A DNA stretch of 64,000 bases from Prochlorococcus sp. AG-363-K07 (GTDB taxonomy: Bacteria > Cyanobacteriota > Cyanobacteriia > PCC-6307 > Cyanobiaceae): positions 25,959 to 89,958 of the forward strand of contig QCFO01000006.1 in NCBI GenBank assembly GCA_003280225.1, written 5' to 3'. The position numbers were made by a program, and so were the translations under genes. This document shows positions 50,903-60,956 of the stretch, piece after piece. A model generated the notes under the pieces. The model was not told the origin of the DNA. It saw only the letters and a program-made list of their open reading frames with translations, and made no database searches. Numbering within the stretch: position 1 is the first letter of the stretch; each line of letters begins with the position of its first letter.

Positions 50903-52624
50903 GTGCTGCGACTTGAACAGGTAAGCAAGGTGTACCCAACAGGTGAGGTGCTCAAGGACATCACTTGGGAAGTGAAGCCAGGAGACCGTATTGGATTGGT
51001 TGGGGTAAATGGGGCTGGGAAGTCGACTCAACTTAGAATTATTGCAGGTTTAGAAGAAGTCACAGATGGTTTAGTACTTCGTCAGGGTGAATTTCACATT
51101 GCTTATTTGCAGCAGGAATTTGACGTAGATCCGTCTCGAACTGTGAGAGAAGAGTTGTTTAAAGCATTTCAGGATGCGTCCGCTGTTTTAAGTAGGTTAC
51201 GAAAAGTAGAATTAGAAATGGGGTCAATTACAGCCAAGAATGACTCAGGATATTTAGATTCTTTGATTAAAGATTTAGGTTCTCTTCAGACACAATTCGA
51301 AGCATTACATGGTTACGAATTAGAGGCTAAGGTTGAGAAACTTTTGCCTCAAATTGGTTTTTCTAAAGATGACGCAGAAAAATTTGTTGGTGATTACTCC
51401 GGTGGTTGGCAGATGCGTATTGGTTTGGGTAAGATTTTGCTCCAGGATCCAGATTTACTTTTATTAGATGAGCCTACTAATCATTTAGATATAGAAACAA
51501 TAAAATGGCTCGAAGAATATCTATTACAACAAAGCTCTGCGATGATTATAATTAGTCATGATAGGACATTCTTAGATAATATATGTACTCAAATTGTCAG
51601 TACACATAATGGAATTTCTAGAACTTATCTTGGTAATTATACTTCTTATTTAGAGCAAAAAGAACAAGAGGAAGAGTCCGCTAGAGCTGCATTTGAGCGT
51701 CAGCAAAAAGAAATTGCAGTACAAGAAGCCTATATAGATAGATTCAGGGCTAGTGCAACTAGAAGTACTCAAGCCAAAAGTCGTGAAAAATTATTAGGTA
51801 AAATAGAAAGAATTGAGATGCCAAGTGCCAATTCGGCCAAACCATCATTTACGTTTCCTTCTTCTCCTCGCTCTGGTAAAGAAGTGGCATTAGTTAGAGA
51901 TCTAACTCATAGTTATGGTGACAATATATTATTCTTAGGTGCTAATTTAGAGATAGAAAGAGAAGATAAAATTGCTTTTATAGGACCTAACGGATCAGGC
52001 AAATCGACCTTGCTAAGATTAATTATGGGTTTAGAGCAGGCTGATGATGGGGCAGTAAAAATAGGCCAACATAATGTTCTGCCAGCATATTTTGAACAGA
52101 ATCAGGCAGAAGCTCTTGATTTGAAGAAGGTTGTCATTGATACCCTTTACGAAATTGTTCCAAGTTGGACTCAAACCCAAATTCGTTCACTTTTGGGTAG
52201 TTTTTGCTTGAGTAATGATGCTGTATTTAAAACAGTAGGTCAGCTTAGTGGAGGGGAAAAAGCACGTCTTGCATTGGCAATGATGTTAGTAAGGCCATCA
52301 AACTTGTTGGTTTTAGATGAACCTACAAACCATTTAGATATTCCTTCAAAGGAAATGCTTGAATTAGCTATAAAAGAGTATGGAGGTGCTGTACTAATAG
52401 TTTCTCATGATAGATATTTTATTCAGAATGTTGCTAATAAAATAGTTGAGATAAGAGAAGGTGAATTAATACTTTACCGAGGTAACTATGATTATTATAA
52501 ACTTAAAAAAAAGGAAGAAAAAGAATTAATGCAAGAGCAATTAGCAATAGCACAACGAGAAGCTAAACGATTAGCAAATCGTGATCGCCAAAGGAAGCGT
52601 CAAGAAAAAAAGAAACGAAAATAA
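50903..52624 (+). CDS. ABC-F family ATPase
   Basis: 573 aa; two Walker A (GVNGAGKST, GPNGSGKST), LDEPTNHLDI twice, no TM region. Confidence 0.95.
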   Translation: MLRLEQVSKVYPTGEVLKDITWEVKPGDRIGLVGVNGAGKSTQLRIIAGLEEVTDGLVLRQGEFHIAYLQQEFDVDPSRTVREELFKAFQDASAVLSRLRKVELEMGSITAKNDSGYLDSLIKDLGSLQTQFEALHGYELEAKVEKLLPQIGFSKDDAEKFVGDYSGGWQMRIGLGKILLQDPDLLLLDEPTNHLDIETIKWLEEYLLQQSSAMIIISHDRTFLDNICTQIVSTHNGISRTYLGNYTSYLEQKEQEEESARAAFERQQKEIAVQEAYIDRFRASATRSTQAKSREKLLGKIERIEMPSANSAKPSFTFPSSPRSGKEVALVRDLTHSYGDNILFLGANLEIEREDKIAFIGPNGSGKSTLLRLIMGLEQADDGAVKIGQHNVLPAYFEQNQAEALDLKKVVIDTLYEIVPSWTQTQIRSLLGSFCLSNDAVFKTVGQLSGGEKARLALAMMLVRPSNLLVLDEPTNHLDIPSKEMLELAIKEYGGAVLIVSHDRYFIQNVANKIVEIREGELILYRGNYDYYKLKKKEEKELMQEQLAIAQREAKRLANRDRQRKRQEKKKRK

Positions 52625-52644
52625 TTCATTTAGAATTTATACTT

Positions 52645-53835
52645 TTAAAGGTTTTTTAAAGCATTCATTTCTATTGGAGTAATTGAAAGTATTTTTACTT
52701 TTTCCCCTCTTTTGATAGTTATATTGAGAGCTTTATCGGATCCATTCTTATTAATTTGGTGGATAACATCTTTGGGTTCTTTTATTTTAATTTTGCCTAC
52801 CGCAATGATGATATCTCCAATCCTTAATCCTCCAATAGCTGCTGGTGCTCCAGGGATTATGTACCTTATTAGGGCCCCTACTTTGTTTGTGTCCTTGGTT
52901 GTTTGACCCATTGGAACTGCTGAAAGGCTTACACCAATCATTGGATGACTAGCGCTACCATTTTCTATGATTTGCTGGGCAATTTGCCGTGCAAGGTTAA
53001 TCGGTATGGCAAAACCTAACCCTGCGCCAGGTCCAGAACGAACAAGTGTATTAATTCCTATCACCTCTCCTTCTGCATTGAGCAAAGGCCCCCCAGAATT
53101 TCCAGGATTGATTGCTGCATCAGTTTGAATAAGGTTTAATCTTTTTCCTGAAATCCCTAGTTGAGCAACATTTCTATTGAGATTGCTGATTATGCCAAGA
53201 GTTACTGTATTTTCTAGCCCGTATGGATTGCCAACTGCAATCGCCCAATCCCCTACTACTAATTTATCGGAATCACCTAAAGGAGCAGTCGGCCATGGGC
53301 CCAATCCCTCTAGTTGAATAACAGCTAGATCAGTTAGGGAATCAAGTCCCAAAACTCGACCTGGTACTCTTCGTCCATCTGACATACCTATCATTAGTCG
53401 ATCACTTTTTTCAATTACGTGTGCATTTGTTAGGACTAACCCATCGCTGGAAAAAATGACACCGCTGCCTTGTCCTCGTTCAATTCTCGTGCGAGGGACG
53501 TTTGTCCCTTGGAGTCCAAATAATCTTTCTAAATAAGGATCTAAGAGTAAACCAGGTGGCAAAGCAGAATTTTGTCTTGAAAAAACTCTTCGTTGTGTTT
53601 CCAGTGTCACTACTGCTGTGCCGCTTCGGCCCACCGCAGTTGATACAAATGATTTTTTGGTGAGTGGATTTAATTGTTGCGCTTTTACGGTATTAGCAAA
53701 AATATTTTTCGAAATTGTCTGTCCAGCAATTATAAGAACTACAATTAAGAGTCCAGGAGATCTCTTCAGAAGTTTTTTGAATATATTTTTTTTCAAGGGT
53801 TCTTGTGAGTATTTGTCGTTGCATTTTGCATTCAT
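52645..53835 (-). CDS. HtrA/Deg trypsin-like serine protease with PDZ
   Basis: 396 aa; GSGVIFSSDGLVLTNAHVI, TDLAVIQL, TDAAINPGNSGGPLLNAEGEVIGIN. Confidence 0.96.
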   Translation of the reverse strand: MNAKCNDKYSQEPLKKNIFKKLLKRSPGLLIVVLIIAGQTISKNIFANTVKAQQLNPLTKKSFVSTAVGRSGTAVVTLETQRRVFSRQNSALPPGLLLDPYLERLFGLQGTNVPRTRIERGQGSGVIFSSDGLVLTNAHVIEKSDRLMIGMSDGRRVPGRVLGLDSLTDLAVIQLEGLGPWPTAPLGDSDKLVVGDWAIAVGNPYGLENTVTLGIISNLNRNVAQLGISGKRLNLIQTDAAINPGNSGGPLLNAEGEVIGINTLVRSGPGAGLGFAIPINLARQIAQQIIENGSASHPMIGVSLSAVPMGQTTKDTNKVGALIRYIIPGAPAAIGGLRIGDIIIAVGKIKIKEPKDVIHQINKNGSDKALNITIKRGEKVKILSITPIEMNALKNL

Positions 53836-54156
53836 GGTTATTTCAAAAACCCACTTACTTCATCCATTTTAGAAAGTGTTTGACTTAAATAAAGCCGCTA
53901 GATTAAAAAGTACGCATTTTCATATTTTAATTTTTCGACTAGAAAGTGGATTAGAGAGGACCTTTTAGAACTGATCCGACCATATATTATTAATTAATGC
54001 GACAGGTGATAGCTCATTTTTTATTGATTTTCTGCTTTTCTATTTGGGATTGCCTCTTGATACTCTATTAAGCGTAATGGCGTCATTTGCCGAATACAAG
54101 TAATGATAAAAGTAGTTCTTCTATTTCTAAGGCTTTTTATTGTTTAAGTTTCTGCC

Positions 54157-54432
54157 ATGCTTACCTCTTTTTTTCCAGTTTTGTATGGGATTGCCGTCTT
54201 ATTACTTCTTTGGCAAGCATTTCGTGTAATGGGAAGGGGCTTAGGAGCTCATCAAGCGTTAACAATGAATTCAGTCAAGCGTACGAATTCCACGGAAGAT
54301 CGTACCGGTAGATTGACTGTCCATCCTGAGCTTTTAGATCAAGATGGTCGTATCACTGATGAGGAGTTGCTTACGGTTCGTTTTTCTGGAGATACAGATC
54401 CACCGCATTCAACAGAGGCATCTGCCGAATAA
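54157..54432 (+). CDS. DUF2973-type small membrane protein
   Basis: 91 aa; MLTSFFPVLYGIAVLLLLWQAFRVM then soluble tail. Confidence 0.75.
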   Translation: MLTSFFPVLYGIAVLLLLWQAFRVMGRGLGAHQALTMNSVKRTNSTEDRTGRLTVHPELLDQDGRITDEELLTVRFSGDTDPPHSTEASAE

Positions 54433-54484
54433 ATTATGTATGCAGTGCCGATTGGCCATTTAATAGGACCTGAAAAAGGAGTAC

Positions 54485-54871
54485 ATGTTGGATCAAAGAA
54501 CTCGCATTGTTATCGCAGTCCTTAAGGCGGTGAAGTTGCCTCCAAGGTTTCGTTTGCGCTTATTAAAAGAAGATCCAGTGAGGCTTGAATTGAGCCTTAC
54601 TCCTTCTTATGGCAAAAAGCCAGTGCAGGTTGGACTTGTTGAGTCATTAGATTTAGTTGCCAGGAGAGATCGGGAGGGCCGCATCCCTAGAGATCTCCAA
54701 GGCACTTGGGATTGGACGGTTCGTCATGGGAAGGTGAGTACAGGGGGATGGAATCCATACCTCAAGGAGGCTCTGCAGACCATGTTTGAAACAGGCTTGC
54801 CGGCAATTATCTATGAAGAATTAACCGGTGAGGAATACGCCCCAGTTGATGGAGCTAGGCATGTACGTTGA
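54485..54871 (+). CDS. conserved cyanobacterial hypothetical protein
   Basis: 128 aa, compact globular-looking ORF. Confidence 0.7.
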   Translation: MLDQRTRIVIAVLKAVKLPPRFRLRLLKEDPVRLELSLTPSYGKKPVQVGLVESLDLVARRDREGRIPRDLQGTWDWTVRHGKVSTGGWNPYLKEALQTMFETGLPAIIYEELTGEEYAPVDGARHVR

Positions 54872-54982
54872 TTGAGTGGTTTGAAATAAACATGCTGATT
54901 ACCTTGCGACGGTTTAAATCCGCCTTAATAGCCACCTTTCACCTTATATTTGTTAGAATTGATTCATAATCAACATTCTTTC

Positions 54983-55129
54983 ATGCCGGAAAATATTGAG
55001 CCACGCTTTGGTTTCGTCACTTTTGCAGAAACTTGGAATGGTCGTTTGGCAATGGTGGGGATTGTGATCGGATTGAGTACAGAATTACTTACTGGGCAGG
55101 GCATCCTGGGTCAGATAGGTCTGGGTTGA
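54983..55129 (+). CDS. high-light-inducible protein (48 aa; not in ORF track)
   Basis: MPENIEPRFGFVTFAETWNGRLAMVGIVIGLSTELLTGQGILGQIGLG; ExxNGRLAMxG motif. Confidence 0.93.
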   Translation: MPENIEPRFGFVTFAETWNGRLAMVGIVIGLSTELLTGQGILGQIGLG

Positions 55130-55250
55130 CAAAATACGTTTTTCTCTTTGAAACGTTTTTTGAGCATTCTTTTGCACTTCATCATCTATTTGAGGAGGCT
55201 CTAGATTTACGACTAATATGATGGAGGGCGTTAATGACTGAAATTTTCCT

Positions 55251-55427
55251 GTGGCTAAGTTTTTCGTTAGTAATCGACGTGATGGTGCCAGGCTGCTGAG
55301 CAGTGTTATTCTAATCCTAGTAATTGCTTCAACTCAATTACAGTATTTTTTGGGTCAATTAATAGCCATTATTAGTCTCTTTATTTGTATTTATTGGGGT
55401 TTTGCATATCGACGTCTTGAAAGATAA
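55251..55427 (+). CDS. small membrane protein with GTG start (not in ORF track)
   Basis: MAKFFVSNRRDGARLLSSVILILVIASTQLQYFLGQLIAIISLFICIYWGFAYRRLER; overlaps xseA start. Confidence 0.5.
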   Translation: MAKFFVSNRRDGARLLSSVILILVIASTQLQYFLGQLIAIISLFICIYWGFAYRRLER

Positions 55428-56556
55428 AACTCTTCCAAGTTATTCAGTTCTTGAGCTTAATCAAGCCATAGGAACATTATTAGAGAGGGGCTTTGCTCCA
55501 CGTTTTTTGCTCGAGGCAACTGTTTCAAAATCTCAGTTAAAGAAGGGTCATCTGTGGCTTAATTTAACTGATGGAATGACAAGTATTTCTGGTGTAATTT
55601 GGTCTTCTCAGCTGCAAAAAGTGAATTTTTCGCCAAGCGAGGGAGATGGTGTATTGATTGTTGGGAAATTAAATTTTTGGGAAGCAAGAGCAAGCCTTGT
55701 AGTCCAAATTTTTGATATTCGCCCAAGCATGAAAACTGTGCTTCGTAAGTTTGAAATTGTAAAAGCTTTGCTTACACAAGAGGGTTTATTAGATGTTCAA
55801 AGACGAAGACCCTTGCCTAAGTATGCACAGTCCATAGCTATTCTCACGAGCGTTCCTAGTTCGGCATTGGCAGATATCTTGCGTACAGCTAAGGAAAGAT
55901 GGCCTTTAACAAAATTGTTCGTTTTACCAATTCCAGTGCAAGGGGATGTAGCTGGAAAAATACAATCAGCTTTGTGTTATTTGAAAGACTTTAATCAAAC
56001 ATCAAAAATTGATGCAGTTGTTTTGGCGCGGGGCGGAGGGAATAGAGAAGATCTTATGGTTTTTGATAATGAAAATCTCTGTAGAGAGATAGCTGATTTT
56101 CCAGTTCCTGTCGTAACAGGCTTGGGTCATGAGGATGACTTGACCGTTGCTGATCTTGCAGCGGATCACAGGGCTGCAACTCCTACAGCTGCAATTGTGG
56201 ATTTATTGCCAAGCGTGGAGATAGCCGTTGAGCATTGCTTGCAGAGAAAAAACCGACTGAAAGATTATTTTCAATGGTTTCTCAAAAGAGAGCAGCAACG
56301 CTTGCTTGATAGAAGAGATACCTGGAGATTGGAAGGACCAACAATTGTGGTCTCAAGAAAAAAAAATTCTCTTATGCAGAGAAAGGAATTGTTAAAGGCA
56401 TTATCACCATATATGTGGCTTGCACGTGGTTTCTCTATTGTGCGTAATAGTTCAGGTAAAACAATAAAGATGTTGGAAGATGTTAGCGTGAAAGAAAGAA
56501 TCACTATTCAACTCAGTAATGGTAAAGTTGATTCCATCGTTGATCAAATCCATTGA
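55402..56556 (+). CDS. xseA: exodeoxyribonuclease VII large subunit
   Basis: 384 aa; SYSVLELNQAIGTLLERGF, LARGGGNREDLMVFDNE, VVTGLGHEDDLTVADLAADHRAATPTAA. Confidence 0.96.
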   Translation: MHIDVLKDKTLPSYSVLELNQAIGTLLERGFAPRFLLEATVSKSQLKKGHLWLNLTDGMTSISGVIWSSQLQKVNFSPSEGDGVLIVGKLNFWEARASLVVQIFDIRPSMKTVLRKFEIVKALLTQEGLLDVQRRRPLPKYAQSIAILTSVPSSALADILRTAKERWPLTKLFVLPIPVQGDVAGKIQSALCYLKDFNQTSKIDAVVLARGGGNREDLMVFDNENLCREIADFPVPVVTGLGHEDDLTVADLAADHRAATPTAAIVDLLPSVEIAVEHCLQRKNRLKDYFQWFLKREQQRLLDRRDTWRLEGPTIVVSRKKNSLMQRKELLKALSPYMWLARGFSIVRNSSGKTIKMLEDVSVKERITIQLSNGKVDSIVDQIH

Positions 56557-56570
56557 ACTGATCTTTCAAT

Positions 56571-56894
56571 ATGCCAAAATCAAAATCGCAAGATTCTAAT
56601 GATCAAGTTAAGAATTTAAAATCTTTTAAAGCCAAATCAGAACCAGATAAGCTGCAGAAAGAAGCTAATTCTCTTGAAGAATTTAAATCGAAATTAAGTA
56701 CTTTAAGTTACGAGGAATCCTTGAATAGTTTTGATGATGTTCTTAAGAACTTGCAAAGTGATCATGTGGCAGTTGAAGACCTGCAGGCATATTATCTAAG
56801 GGGAAACTTATATTTAGAACATTGTGAGAGTTTATTGAAACAGGTAGAGCAAGAGGTTGTAGAACTTGACATCGATGATTTAGTTGAATCCTGA
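56571..56894 (+). CDS. xseB: exodeoxyribonuclease VII small subunit
   Basis: 107 aa; LSYEESLNSFDDVLKNLQ...YLRGNLYLEHCESLLKQVEQEV, adjacent to xseA. Confidence 0.88.
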   Translation: MPKSKSQDSNDQVKNLKSFKAKSEPDKLQKEANSLEEFKSKLSTLSYEESLNSFDDVLKNLQSDHVAVEDLQAYYLRGNLYLEHCESLLKQVEQEVVELDIDDLVES

Positions 56895-56951
56895 TACTTT
56901 ATTACTCAAATCTTTATTTTGTAAGTTAAGTAGATATCAATTTTATTGGCT

Positions 56952-57293
56952 CTATTCAATTTCATCTATTCCTTTTGCAGTGATATCAATAGTTGCAGAA
57001 CTAGCAGGAATGGAACTATTTGATTCTTCTTCAGACTGAACTTTAATAATTGCACCACATGCAGGACATTGATTAGAAAGATTCAGAAAGTTGATTCCAC
57101 AGCTGTTGCAGGTGATCATTTTGGATTGGAGATAACGCCATCCTAGCCAGCCTGCTCCTGCCAATAAAATTGGCAATGCAAGGAAGATAAGCAATAAACC
57201 TCCTGCTAGATCAATTAGAAATCTTCCTGCGGCAGTTGGCAATAGAAATAAAAGTATCAGAGTAAGCCAGATAAGAGGAGAAGGCCTTGTCAT
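56952..57293 (-). CDS. membrane protein with C-terminal zinc ribbon
   Basis: 113 aa; TM segments plus CNSCG...CPACGAII. Confidence 0.75.
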   Translation of the reverse strand: MTRPSPLIWLTLILLFLLPTAAGRFLIDLAGGLLLIFLALPILLAGAGWLGWRYLQSKMITCNSCGINFLNLSNQCPACGAIIKVQSEEESNSSIPASSATIDITAKGIDEIE

Positions 57294-57333
57294 TTCACTT
57301 TTAAATCAGTCAAGTTGTATCGTTTATAGAAGT

Positions 57334-58272
57334 CTAATTGACTTCATAGATTTGTTGGCTCTTCTTTCGATTTATTGGTCTGCTAGCTAGTTCAACACTC
57401 CAGCATTGGCCAAAATAAATAATTACGCCAATCATCCATACCCACAAAGTTAGTACTAGTACTCCTCCAATAAATCCATATGCTTGAAAACGTGACCCAA
57501 GAGAGAGAATACTGCGACTAACAGTAAGGTTCAGAATTGTTAAGAGTGTTCCAATCATTACTGCGCCGGGTATTAATGGCCTCCAAGGCACTCTTCTGCT
57601 GGGTAATAATGCTTGAAGTAGTAATGCCATGATTGATAAGCCAATGACTGGAATAACAAATTGTCCTACTTCGATTACTGGGAAGTTGGTTAATGACTTA
57701 GCCAACCAAGGACTTGTTTTGGTTAGATCATCTAAAACAGCCCCTGGAATCATGCGAATATTGACACTGATTTGATCAATGACTACTAACAGACCTATGA
57801 GTAGAACTACAAAAAAGGCTTCGACCCTGCTTCTTAAGAATCTAAAGGCTTGAATTTGTAATGAAGTTGGAAGTGTGGGTTTTGGCAAGACATCTTCCCA
57901 CAGTCGATCAGCGCCTCTTTGAAGAGTTAAATAAGCGTTTCCTGCTGTGACCATAAGAAACATTGCCCCTAAGATTCCTGCCCCAAACCTTTGATTGACA
58001 AGTTTGACTAAAGTTGTATCAACTAGTTCAACTACTGATGGAGGTAGTGCTTGAGCTGCAATATTAATGATTTGTTGATCTAGTCCTTGTTGTTGTCCAA
58101 GTAACCATGAAGCTACAGAAAGTGAGATTAATAAGATAGGAAAGAAGGATTGAAGTGTGTAATAGGCAAATGCTGCACTAAGGTCCACACAATCACATTT
58201 TGCCCAACGTTCATAAGCATTCCACAAACTTGCTACTAGCCATCTAGTTTTATATTGCCAACGAAGTGTCAC
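57334..58272 (-). CDS. YihY/BrkB family inner membrane protein
   Basis: 312 aa; AAFAYYTLQSFFPILL, GGVLVLTLWVWMIGVIIYFG. Confidence 0.93.
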   Translation of the reverse strand: MTLRWQYKTRWLVASLWNAYERWAKCDCVDLSAAFAYYTLQSFFPILLISLSVASWLLGQQQGLDQQIINIAAQALPPSVVELVDTTLVKLVNQRFGAGILGAMFLMVTAGNAYLTLQRGADRLWEDVLPKPTLPTSLQIQAFRFLRSRVEAFFVVLLIGLLVVIDQISVNIRMIPGAVLDDLTKTSPWLAKSLTNFPVIEVGQFVIPVIGLSIMALLLQALLPSRRVPWRPLIPGAVMIGTLLTILNLTVSRSILSLGSRFQAYGFIGGVLVLTLWVWMIGVIIYFGQCWSVELASRPINRKKSQQIYEVN

Positions 58273-58393
58273 GCTCTGGGTAATTCAATATGCTCTTTTA
58301 TAACGCTTATTTGAGCTATTGAACTATCTAATTTACGAAGTAATAGATCTTTTTTTCAAAGCTTCTTGTATTTTGATTGTTAGATTTCTGCTT

Positions 58394-59224
58394 CTATCTA
58401 AACTTGTCTTGTATTGCCATCCAACTTTCCATGAGCAACTCTCCCCATGGAGAGAACTTTGTAAGCTCACTACTAGATCGAGTTGTAAGTACTGGAAAAC
58501 TTACTGACTCTAGATCTTGACCAGCTTGAAGAATTGATGGATTTTTATCCAGCCATTTTATTGAACATTTCAGTTCAGAAAGGATTAGCCAAGCTGATGC
58601 TAGATCCCAAATTTTTGGGGTTGCTTCTAAAGAAGCAATTGTTTGCCCTAGTGCTACCCCAACCATATTCAAACTGGAAACCCCTTGAAGACGTATTTTG
58701 CCTGGGAAAGGTTTCTCTGGTCTCCGTTGAAGAATCCGAATTGAACGACTGCAAAGTGATACACAAGAACTGTTGGTTGAAAAACGTGATTGATTAGTTA
58801 GTTTTTTTTCATTTAGCCAAACGCCTTTTCCTCGTATGGCAATTATTCTTTGCTTGAGAGGTGGTACATCTAAAAAGGCTATTTGTGGCTGGCTATCGGT
58901 AAATCGTGCAATTGAGATAGCCCAATAAGGGATACCAGCAGAAAAATTAGTTGTTCCATCTAAAGGATCTACAACCCAATAGGCAGGAGTCTCTGGGATT
59001 ATTTGTGAGCCTTCTTCACTTAGAATTCCTTCTTTCTCAAATGTTATTTCCTTAATTCCTTTTACAATTGTTTTATCACTCCAGCGGTCACATTCGGTGA
59101 TTAACGACCCGTCTTTTTTTAGATTGGATACCATATGGCCAAAGTCACTTTGCTGCTTGTTTGCAACTAAGTCAATCAGCTCATTTAAAGATTCTATTTG
59201 TTGTCTAGATAGCTCATTTGTCAC
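58394..59224 (-). CDS. inositol monophosphatase family protein
   Basis: 276 aa; EEGSQI, WVVDPLDGTTNFSAGIPYWAISIA. Confidence 0.94.
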   Translation of the reverse strand: MTNELSRQQIESLNELIDLVANKQQSDFGHMVSNLKKDGSLITECDRWSDKTIVKGIKEITFEKEGILSEEGSQIIPETPAYWVVDPLDGTTNFSAGIPYWAISIARFTDSQPQIAFLDVPPLKQRIIAIRGKGVWLNEKKLTNQSRFSTNSSCVSLCSRSIRILQRRPEKPFPGKIRLQGVSSLNMVGVALGQTIASLEATPKIWDLASAWLILSELKCSIKWLDKNPSILQAGQDLESVSFPVLTTRSSSELTKFSPWGELLMESWMAIQDKFR

Positions 59225-59235
59225 AGCTAAAACAC

Positions 59236-60918
59236 TTAATCTTGATTGTTGATAGCCATGTTAGAACACACGTTGCTCTCTGGGAAAGATGAATTTGATA
59301 AATCATCATTGCTGATCTCTATTTTTTGAATTGGAACTTTAGTGTCATTTTCACAGGCTACATAATCCATGCCAGTTTTTCTTCTTAATTCAGTTAGATT
59401 TGTATTATAGCTAGTTATTGCGTCGCTATAACGTACTTCAGCGGCCGTTAAATCTCTTTGGTTATTTACAACTTCTCTTTGTGTCCCGACCCCTGCCTTG
59501 AATCTAAGTCTCGCGAGTCTTAATGATTCTTTGGTTGAGATGATTTCTAGTCTGCTAGTGACAAGGTCTTGACTTGCATTTTTTAGCTTGAAAAAGCTTT
59601 CTGAAACTTCTTGCCGAATTGCATTTCTTTTATTTGCAAATCGAGCTTCTGACTCTTTCGCTTTGGATTTACTGAGTTTGTATTTCGCATTCGCTTTTCC
59701 TCCATCAAAGAATCTCCACTTTGCATTTACTCCAACTGTGTTATTGAATGATGAACCATCAACATCTAAGGAAGCATATTCCCCTTCGGTATAAGACTTG
59801 CTTATAGTGTTGAACAAGCTAATTTTTGGTTGGCTATTTGCTAGTGCATAATTCGCATTGCTTTTATTTATTGAAATATCAAGTCTTAGAGTATTGAGTT
59901 CTTCCCTAAATAAATATGCGGAGAATATGCTTTCCTCTAATGTAGAATTCCAGAAACCAATAATTTGACGAGGTGATATTGCTTTTGGCCTAATTGATTC
60001 TTGCAGGTTCAATATTTCTGAAAGAGAGCTTCGATTTATTTTTTGATCGGCTTGTTTGCTCGTCAGCAGTTGCTTGTCACGTGCAAGCTGAGTTTCGGCT
60101 TCGAGAACTTCTAGTTTTGTCCCTAGTCCTGACTCAAACCTTGTTTTTGCATCTTTCAAACTAATTTCTGATGCAAGTATTGACTCTTCTCCAATTCTCA
60201 CACCTTCATCAGACTTTTGGAGTAAGAAATAAGTATTAAGAGCCTGGAGTTGGAGATCTCTCAATTTAATCAAATAAGTTGCTTTTGCTTTTTCATAACT
60301 GTCTTTTGCTGCCGCTATTTCTGCTGATCTTGCAGGGTCAAGTAAACTCCAGTTTAGTTCTATTGATAGGGATGTCTTTAACCTTTCACTATTAGTATCT
60401 GCTTTCGAATCATTGTATTCATCTCCTACGTAGTATTGAGGGGATGCATTCAGGTCAATTGTAGGTAATAATCCAGATTTAGTTTGTTTTAAGTTGTATC
60501 CTTCCTGTTCAATCTTTCTTCTATAAATATCAAGTTCTGGGCTGTTTTGTTCTACTAACTGTTCGACCTGCTCAATTCTTAAAGGGTACAACTCTTTGAC
60601 TCGCATATCTGCACTTTGATTGGGTAGATATAAATGCGGCTTGGCCTTTAATTTTGTAGTATCATTTTTATTAAGTAATATTTTTGAGAATACATTAGAT
60701 TGCAGATTGGACTCTTGAGCAATTTTGACGTTTGCGTTCTCTTTCCTCTTTGCAGTGAATGAGATCTCATAGTGAATATGATCCGTTTTAGTCAGTGAAG
60801 AATGGCGGCCACTCGTTGCTATTGACTCTGCATCTCTAGGCTCATCTGCGCTTATAGAATTTCCTCCTTGGAGTAGCACCCCAACTATAAAAAGTATTTT
60901 CGCAGTCTTTAGTCTCAC
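59236..60918 (-). CDS. TolC family outer membrane efflux protein
   Basis: 560 aa; two OEP-type repeats, ESFFKLKNASQDLVTSRLEI, RFKAGVGTQREVVNNQRDLT. Confidence 0.92.
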   Translation of the reverse strand: MRLKTAKILFIVGVLLQGGNSISADEPRDAESIATSGRHSSLTKTDHIHYEISFTAKRKENANVKIAQESNLQSNVFSKILLNKNDTTKLKAKPHLYLPNQSADMRVKELYPLRIEQVEQLVEQNSPELDIYRRKIEQEGYNLKQTKSGLLPTIDLNASPQYYVGDEYNDSKADTNSERLKTSLSIELNWSLLDPARSAEIAAAKDSYEKAKATYLIKLRDLQLQALNTYFLLQKSDEGVRIGEESILASEISLKDAKTRFESGLGTKLEVLEAETQLARDKQLLTSKQADQKINRSSLSEILNLQESIRPKAISPRQIIGFWNSTLEESIFSAYLFREELNTLRLDISINKSNANYALANSQPKISLFNTISKSYTEGEYASLDVDGSSFNNTVGVNAKWRFFDGGKANAKYKLSKSKAKESEARFANKRNAIRQEVSESFFKLKNASQDLVTSRLEIISTKESLRLARLRFKAGVGTQREVVNNQRDLTAAEVRYSDAITSYNTNLTELRRKTGMDYVACENDTKVPIQKIEISNDDLSNSSFPESNVCSNMAINNQD

Positions 60919-60956
60919 TGATAATCGGATTTTTTAATATTTTAGGCACTTTTCTC

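Noticed and set aside
54959-54973. TTGATT-CAT-AATCAA inverted repeat upstream of hli
   Set aside because: 6-bp arms are common by chance; kept only as a weak candidate without supporting evidence
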